Assembly (NCBI RefSeq): GCF_036825875.1
Contig: NZ_DAISXK010000021.1
Span: forward strand, 1-47,012
Source: Paucihalobacter sp036825875
GTDB lineage: Bacteria > Bacteroidota > Bacteroidia > Flavobacteriales > Flavobacteriaceae
Direction: 5' to 3'
DNA length: 47,012 bases
Part shown: piece after piece, positions 43,001-47,012 of the stretch
Numbering within the stretch: the first letter of the stretch is position 1
How the letters are laid out: every line of letters starts with the position of its first letter
Notes under the pieces: generated by a model
The model's database searches: none
Seen by the model: the letters and a program-made list of their open reading frames with translations, nothing else
Told to the model about the DNA's origin: nothing
Position numbers and translations under genes: made by a program

Positions 43001-43141
43001 TAATTTGCTACCACACCATGGCATCATATTGTTTCTAGGACATAGTTTCTAATCAAACACATGCCATGCCAATCACATCGCCTCTAAACCATCATAAAAT
43101 TTAATAGAAATTCCTTTAAGCTTTTTTAGTAGATTTAGCCC

Positions 43142-44005
43142 ATGAGAACAGTTATGGTATTGGAACAAAACCTAGAAGATAACTTTGTTGCGGTGATGGT
43201 TGTGTTATTGACCCTGTTTATAGGAGGCTTAATTATTTATAAGCTTTTTTTGTTTTTTGAAATGGCCTATGTAGAATACATCAACAAACAGTTGTTCTTT
43301 AACCACATCTATTTTAAAAAGCGTCATCTAGATCCGCGCTATGCTTATTTTCTCAGAAAGCAATTCAATTTTTATCAAAGACTCAATCACCGTCAACAAA
43401 AGAATTTTGAGCATAGGACGCAACGCTTTATAGACAACAAACAATTTATTGGTAAGGGCGTTTTGGTGACCGATGAAATGAAAGTAGTAATTGCTGCCAC
43501 GGCTACCAAAATAACCTTCGGACTTAGAGACTATAAGCTTCCATTATTAAATAAAGTGCTTATTTATCCCGATGCTTATTTTTCAACAACCAATGAAGTG
43601 TATCACAAAGGTGAATTTAATCCTGCCTATCGGGCACTAGTGTTTTCATGGAAACATGTGGTGGAAGGTTATGAAATCCACGACGACAATATCAACCTAG
43701 CCATTCACGAAACCGTCCATGCCATTCATTTTAATTATCTTAGAAAACGTAGTAAAAGTTCAAGTGCGGCTATTTTTTTGGATTCGTATAACGAACTCGC
43801 CAAATTTTTAAATGACAACCATCATTATCGCAATAACTTAATGGGATCCGACTATTTGCGTGCCTACGCCCATACCAACCAATTTGAGTTCTTGGCAGTA
43901 TTAATTGAAACGTTTATTGAAACGCCCAACGAGTTTCAAAATTTGTATCCAGAAATTTATATCAAAATAAAACAAATGCTCAATTTCAATTTTAGGGGGT
44001 ATTAA
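43142..44005 (+). CDS. MtfA-like zinc metallopeptidase (M90 type)
   Basis: A 287-residue peptidase. An N-terminal membrane helix is at about 14-36. The zinc motif HETVH lies at 189-193, and a further Glu comes from NQFEFLAVLIETF downstream. The general layout matches MtfA, which in enterobacteria acts on the glucose-transport repressor Mlc; that target is not expected here, so the substrate is unknown. A candidate -7-like TAGATTTA at 43130 is so close that the second Met (43154) might be used. The 129-base gap before it shows no other feature. Confidence 0.85.
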   Translation: MRTVMVLEQNLEDNFVAVMVVLLTLFIGGLIIYKLFLFFEMAYVEYINKQLFFNHIYFKKRHLDPRYAYFLRKQFNFYQRLNHRQQKNFEHRTQRFIDNKQFIGKGVLVTDEMKVVIAATATKITFGLRDYKLPLLNKVLIYPDAYFSTTNEVYHKGEFNPAYRALVFSWKHVVEGYEIHDDNINLAIHETVHAIHFNYLRKRSKSSSAAIFLDSYNELAKFLNDNHHYRNNLMGSDYLRAYAHTNQFEFLAVLIETFIETPNEFQNLYPEIYIKIKQMLNFNFRGY

Positions 44006-44078
44006 ATACCAAAAATTTGCAGGCATTTCTTCTCAACTATTATCTTCAATCTGTTTATTGCTTAAAAAATTTATTGCT

Positions 44079-44096
44079 TTTACGGTTTTCCGTAAA
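44079..44096. promoter_or_regulatory. Inverted repeat TTTACGG-4-CCGTAAA, candidate operator
   Basis: A perfect 7-bp inverted repeat with a 4-nt TTTT spacer lies 93 bases before the small membrane-protein gene and near the sensor kinase genes. It has the size and symmetry of a site for a dimeric regulator such as the NarL-type regulator encoded at 46068. No T-run follows, so a terminator is unlikely. Confidence 0.35.
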
Positions 44097-44188
44097 GTTG
44101 GTTTCTGTTCAGGCTTTACTTTAGTGTTTTATAAAACTGTAGTAATGCAGACTATGTCTGAGGGAGAACAAACCTAAACTTAATAATT

Positions 44189-44368
44189 ATGACCTTAATC
44201 GTTTTAGTGGTGATTGCGGTATGGTTTATTTGTGGATTTCTTATCAATTATTACTTCGAAACTAATGACACCCATGCGCAAAAGAAAGGATTTCACATGG
44301 CTACAGCCTTGCATATTTTTATCAATATTATTGCTTTCATTACGATTTTAGCCTTACTATATGGTTAA
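44189..44368 (+). CDS. Small membrane protein, 59 aa
   Basis: ATG at 44189, TAA at 44366, 59 residues, two hydrophobic segments: LIVLVVIAVWFICGFLINYYF (residues 3-23) and ALHIFINIIAFITILALLY (40-58), joined by a polar loop (ETNDTHAQKKGFH). The sequence has no internal stop and ends cleanly, and residue make-up is protein-like. It stands 183 bases after the MtfA-like gene and 56 bases before the sensor kinase. I do not recognise a family; it may be a small helper of the sensor. Confidence 0.6.
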   Translation: MTLIVLVVIAVWFICGFLINYYFETNDTHAQKKGFHMATALHIFINIIAFITILALLYG

Positions 44369-44424
44369 TTAAATTAGAGTGTATTTCCTATTTTTCTAAT
44401 AATCTTATGCTTATTTTAGAGGCC

Positions 44425-46068
44425 ATGAATCAACGCAGATGGTACGCCCTTTTCCTTCTCTGTTTTGTTGGCTGTTCCTTGGCGCAACAAAATAGCAAGG
44501 ATAGCTTTTCGCCACGTGATGCAGTTTTATTACCCAAACAATCTTCGCATTTACCGCAGGGGTATTTTCATTTCGCGCAACAAAAGGAAATCTTGTTGCA
44601 ACAGGGCGACACAATTGCAGCTGTAGATGCCATACGTATGATGGCGATTGCCGCTTTTAAATTGGGTAATTTGAGCGATAGTGAAATACAAAGCGTAGAG
44701 GCTTTGCAGCTCCTTACAAAATTCAAGTCGCAACCCGATGAGGTGCCAAACCGCATAATGGGGATTTACAACCAATTGGGCAAAATCTATGAAAATAAAG
44801 CACTATTTGCTACAGCCACTCAATATTTTAACGATGCACTGCGTATCGCTTCTACCACAAGCGATAGCATCACTATTTTAAACAATATAGCCAATATTAA
44901 CCGCGCTCAGGAGTATTTTGAAGTGGCCGATACAGATTATAAACAAATTATTTCTATGGCAAAAGGCATTGGTGACACCATCGCTTTGGCGCGTACCATT
45001 AATAATTATGGCGATTTACTAACCGATCAAAACCGCAGCGATGCCCTGCCAACCTTATTAGAAGGTCTGCGTTTGCGCCAACTTAAAAATAGTAAAGAAG
45101 GCATTTTTGGGAGCTATCGGCATTTGGTGTACTACTATCAATCGCAAAACCAAACCGAAACAGCACAAGCTTACGCCCAAAAATGTCTTGAGATAGCCAA
45201 AGCATTAAACAGTACAGCCTATTTATTGGAAGCTTATAATTTACTGGTGGAACTTAATAACGACGACACCGTATTGGCCTACAAACATATAAGCGATAGT
45301 ATTAATGAGGCCAACCGAGAGACTCAAAACCTATATGCTGCTATGCGTTTTGATGTAGACCAAGAAAAACTTAACCGGCAACGCGCCGAACTTCAGTTAG
45401 AAAAAGAGCGTCGTAAAAAGCAAACAACCCTTTTAATTGCGTTAATAGCAGGGCTTATTTTTATCCTGATATTCTTATATATTTTAATGCGCATCAAACA
45501 AATCAAACAGCGGGAAGTGTTCGCTACCGAAAGTCGTATTTCTAAAAAAGTACACGACGAGGTAGCCAACGAAGTCTACCAACTCATGGTAAAAATGCAA
45601 TTGGCAGAGGAACCGTCAGAGCTGTTGTTAGACGATTTGGAATCTATCTACAACCGTTCGCGTGATATTTCAAAAGAATTTAATAGTCTGGACACCAAAC
45701 TTCCCTTTAGTGAGGTATTGAACGATTTAATTGCCTCGTATCAAACCAGCGGACTAAGCATTATCAATCGCAACATTAGCAAACACAATTGGGATATGGT
45801 GTCTCAAGACAAGAAAAATGCCCTTTATCGGGTGTTGCAGGAATTAATGACCAATATGAAAAAACACAGTCAGGCAACCGTAGTAGCCATAAGTGTGGAT
45901 CAAAAAGGCAAGAAAACCGAATTCAAATACAGCGATAATGGCGTGGGTAGTCATTTAAAAAAACAAAATGGTTTGCAAAATGTGGAAAACCGCATTTTTG
46001 CCTTAAAAGGAACCATTACCTTTGACTCACAACCTGGTAAAGGGTTTCAAGTTAAAATAGTAATATAA
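44425..46068 (+). CDS. TPR-containing sensor histidine kinase
   Basis: A 547-residue sensor from the chosen start at 44425, which gives a signal peptide (MNQRRWYALFLLCFVGCSLAQQ); an ATG at 44407 adds six residues. A periplasmic domain of about 310 residues consists of TPR-like helices (TATQYFNDALRIAS, ARTINNYGDLLTD). A transmembrane helix lies at about 332-353. A dimerisation segment carries the probable phosphorylated His377 in KVHDEVANEVY. The ATP-binding domain has N box QELMTNMKKHS, DNGVG and GLQNVENR. This is the NarX/DegS-like class; the stop overlaps the regulator start by one base. Confidence 0.9.
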   Translation: MNQRRWYALFLLCFVGCSLAQQNSKDSFSPRDAVLLPKQSSHLPQGYFHFAQQKEILLQQGDTIAAVDAIRMMAIAAFKLGNLSDSEIQSVEALQLLTKFKSQPDEVPNRIMGIYNQLGKIYENKALFATATQYFNDALRIASTTSDSITILNNIANINRAQEYFEVADTDYKQIISMAKGIGDTIALARTINNYGDLLTDQNRSDALPTLLEGLRLRQLKNSKEGIFGSYRHLVYYYQSQNQTETAQAYAQKCLEIAKALNSTAYLLEAYNLLVELNNDDTVLAYKHISDSINEANRETQNLYAAMRFDVDQEKLNRQRAELQLEKERRKKQTTLLIALIAGLIFILIFLYILMRIKQIKQREVFATESRISKKVHDEVANEVYQLMVKMQLAEEPSELLLDDLESIYNRSRDISKEFNSLDTKLPFSEVLNDLIASYQTSGLSIINRNISKHNWDMVSQDKKNALYRVLQELMTNMKKHSQATVVAISVDQKGKKTEFKYSDNGVGSHLKKQNGLQNVENRIFALKGTITFDSQPGKGFQVKIVI

Positions 46069-46733
46069 TGTTTTCAAAGGTTTTAATTGCAGACGATCTG
46101 GAGAGTATCAATAGAGGGGTCTCTTCGATTTTGTATACACGCGGCATTCCGGAAGTACATCAGGTAAATTACTGCGACGATGCGTATTTAAAAGTCTTAG
46201 CCGCTATCAAGGCAGACCAACCCTACGATTTAATCATCACCGATTTGTCCTTTAAAACCGATCACCGCACCCAAAAGATTAAGTCGGGCGACGAACTTGC
46301 ATTGGCACTTAAACTCAAGTATCCAGGGCTTAAAATTATCGTTTACAGCGTAGAAGAACGCTTGCCATTGGTGCGCAAACTTATCCGGTTGCATGGTATT
46401 GAGGCTTATGTTTGCAAGGGTCGTAGAGGTTTATTGGAATTGGAAATGGCCGTGGCCCACTTAGAGCAAAATAAAGTGTATGTCTCACCGCAGGTATCTG
46501 CTGCCTTAAGTCGTAAGACCGTTACGGAAATTGAGGATTACGATATTCATTTACTGCAACAACTCGCCCAAGGCATGGTGCAAGACGAAATTGCGGGCTA
46601 CTTAAAAGCGCACAACATCAAACCCTTTAGTTTAAGTGCGGTAGAAAAGCGCATCGGTCTGTTGCGTATCCACTTCGGCTCTAAAAATGTGACCCAATTA
46701 ATTGCTACTGCTAAGGATCTGGGGTTGATTTAA
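46068..46733 (+). CDS. NarL-type response regulator
   Basis: A 221-residue DNA-binding regulator. The receiver domain covers about 1-125: acid pocket ADDLES, phosphoacceptor Asp59 in LIITDLSF, and the switch Ser/Lys regions VYSVEERLP and VCKGRRG. The C-terminal helix-turn-helix is an unusual LuxR-like one, with LLQQLAQGMVQDEIAGYLKA, a longer turn, and SAVEKRIGLLRIHF for recognition. It is coupled to the upstream kinase by a TAATG overlap. Targets are not known. Confidence 0.88.
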   Translation: MFSKVLIADDLESINRGVSSILYTRGIPEVHQVNYCDDAYLKVLAAIKADQPYDLIITDLSFKTDHRTQKIKSGDELALALKLKYPGLKIIVYSVEERLPLVRKLIRLHGIEAYVCKGRRGLLELEMAVAHLEQNKVYVSPQVSAALSRKTVTEIEDYDIHLLQQLAQGMVQDEIAGYLKAHNIKPFSLSAVEKRIGLLRIHFGSKNVTQLIATAKDLGLI

Positions 46734-46745
46734 AGTGGCACAGTC

Positions 46746-46794
46746 AAGGTTCAAGCTTCAACATTCAAGGTTCAACATTCAAGGTTCAAGGTTC
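46746..46794. repeat. 7-nt minisatellite, 7 units
   Basis: Seven uninterrupted 7-mers of the form AAnnTTC: four AAGGTTC, two AACATTC and one AAGCTTC, 49 bases in all. It lies 12 bases after the response-regulator stop. Such tracts are common between genes in this group and change length by slippage. Confidence 0.85.
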
Positions 46795-46822
46795 CTTCGT
46801 CCATTTTAAATCAAATATTACC

Positions 46823-46902
46823 CTCTGAATTGTTCCCCCTAGATTGCGCAGAGGCGCGCAAAGAAAAATCTGTGTTAATCCGTGTAATCCGTGCAATCCG
46901 TG
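46823..46902. repeat. Dispersed intergenic repeat, copy 1
   Basis: About 80 bases with the core AGATTGCGCAGAGGCGCGCA, then AGAAAAATCTGTGT and three tandem 9-mers nAATCCGTG (46876-46902). A second copy follows at 46932. The pattern recalls the AATCCGTG-rich repeats found in many Bacteroidota genomes. Confidence 0.8.
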
Positions 46903-46931
46903 ATAAAAAAAAGAACTGAGTATTTTAATTA

Positions 46932-47012
46932 TCTCTTGAATAGTTTCCCGCAGATTGCGCAGAGGCGCGCAGAGAAAAATTTGTATTAATCCGAGTAATC
47001 CATCCAATCCAT
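46932..47012. repeat. Dispersed intergenic repeat, copy 2 (cut by window end)
   Basis: A direct copy of the repeat at 46823 sharing AGATTGCGCAGAGGCGCGCA and the AATCC 9-mers, with more substitutions (AATCCGAG, AATCCATC, AATCCAT). It continues beyond the window. No gene is supported between 46734 and the window end. Confidence 0.75.

Noticed and set aside
40806..43012. Genomic island with tRNA attachment sites
   Set aside because: The tRNA-Arg 3' end is not repeated downstream and no integrase is present, so a classical tRNA-integrated island is not supported, although the region is clearly accessory.
43017..43068. Inverted repeat CATGGCAT / ATGCCATG between hipA and the MtfA-like gene
   Set aside because: Arms of only 8 bp with a 36-nt spacer are expected by chance often enough; no other support.
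46786..47007. A 73-codon open frame on the minus strand at the window end
   Set aside because: It is made wholly of the two dispersed repeats (its protein repeats the IFLCAPLRNL phrase), has no family features, and is typical of false genes called in such repeats.

Overview
The window looks like a chromosomal segment of a marine-type member of the Flavobacteriaceae (Bacteroidota). The evidence is: AT-rich DNA; genes without Shine-Dalgarno sequences; several matches to the Bacteroidota promoter pattern (TTTG, about 19 nt, TAnnTTTG); a GYDIA-type GHMP kinase beside a class II HMG-CoA reductase; a division and cell-wall (dcw) cluster without murF or ddl; and an FtsZ with a very long C-terminal tail. 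No species can be named from sequence reading alone.

Positions 1-7930 start with the 5' end of a minus-strand tRNA and its promoter. A plus-strand envelope run follows: type III pantothenate kinase (coaX), an outer-membrane barrel protein, a TPR protein, an LptC-like protein, a 63-residue membrane protein, a CNNM/CorC-type protein and a PpiD-like periplasmic folding factor, closed by an intrinsic terminator. Positions 8007-10244 (minus) carry the mevalonate pair, GYDIA kinase and HMG-CoA reductase. Positions 10394-14834 (plus) carry a DPP IV-like peptidase with a POT-type peptide importer, then a secreted thioredoxin-fold protein. Positions 14836-19659 (minus) are one tight operon: surE, a small membrane protein, lpxB, a C40 peptidase and comEC. 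Then come a Prc-type protease with an orphan DppC-like permease (plus), and engB with an alpha/beta hydrolase (minus).

Positions 24771-40173 hold the dcw cluster: mraZ, rsmH, ftsL-like, PBP/ftsI with a PASTA domain, murE, mraY, murD, ftsW, murG, murC, ftsQ, ftsA, ftsZ. Most junctions overlap or touch. In front of mraZ lie three AGTGG boxes at exact 10-bp spacing next to a TAnnTTTG box, as expected for MraZ autoregulation. A strong terminator follows ftsZ, then a YqeY-family gene.

Positions 40806-43012 are the accessory part and the most unusual stretch. A complete tRNA-Arg(TCG) is followed by a roughly 130-bp inverted repeat of terminator-like hairpins. A second copy of the same repeat unit is split by a palindrome-flanked fragment that duplicates the 3' end of a HipA-type kinase gene. 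After it comes an intact three-gene module (HTH antitoxin, separate HipA N-terminal domain protein, HipA/HipT-like kinase), whose last codons lie in a third copy of the palindrome. The arrangement suggests a toxin-antitoxin cassette that has been duplicated and moved between short palindromic repeats, with no recombinase visible in the window.

Positions 43142-46733 hold an MtfA-like peptidase, a 59-residue membrane protein, and a TPR sensor kinase overlapping its NarL-type response regulator. The window ends in a 7-nt minisatellite and two copies of a dispersed intergenic repeat.
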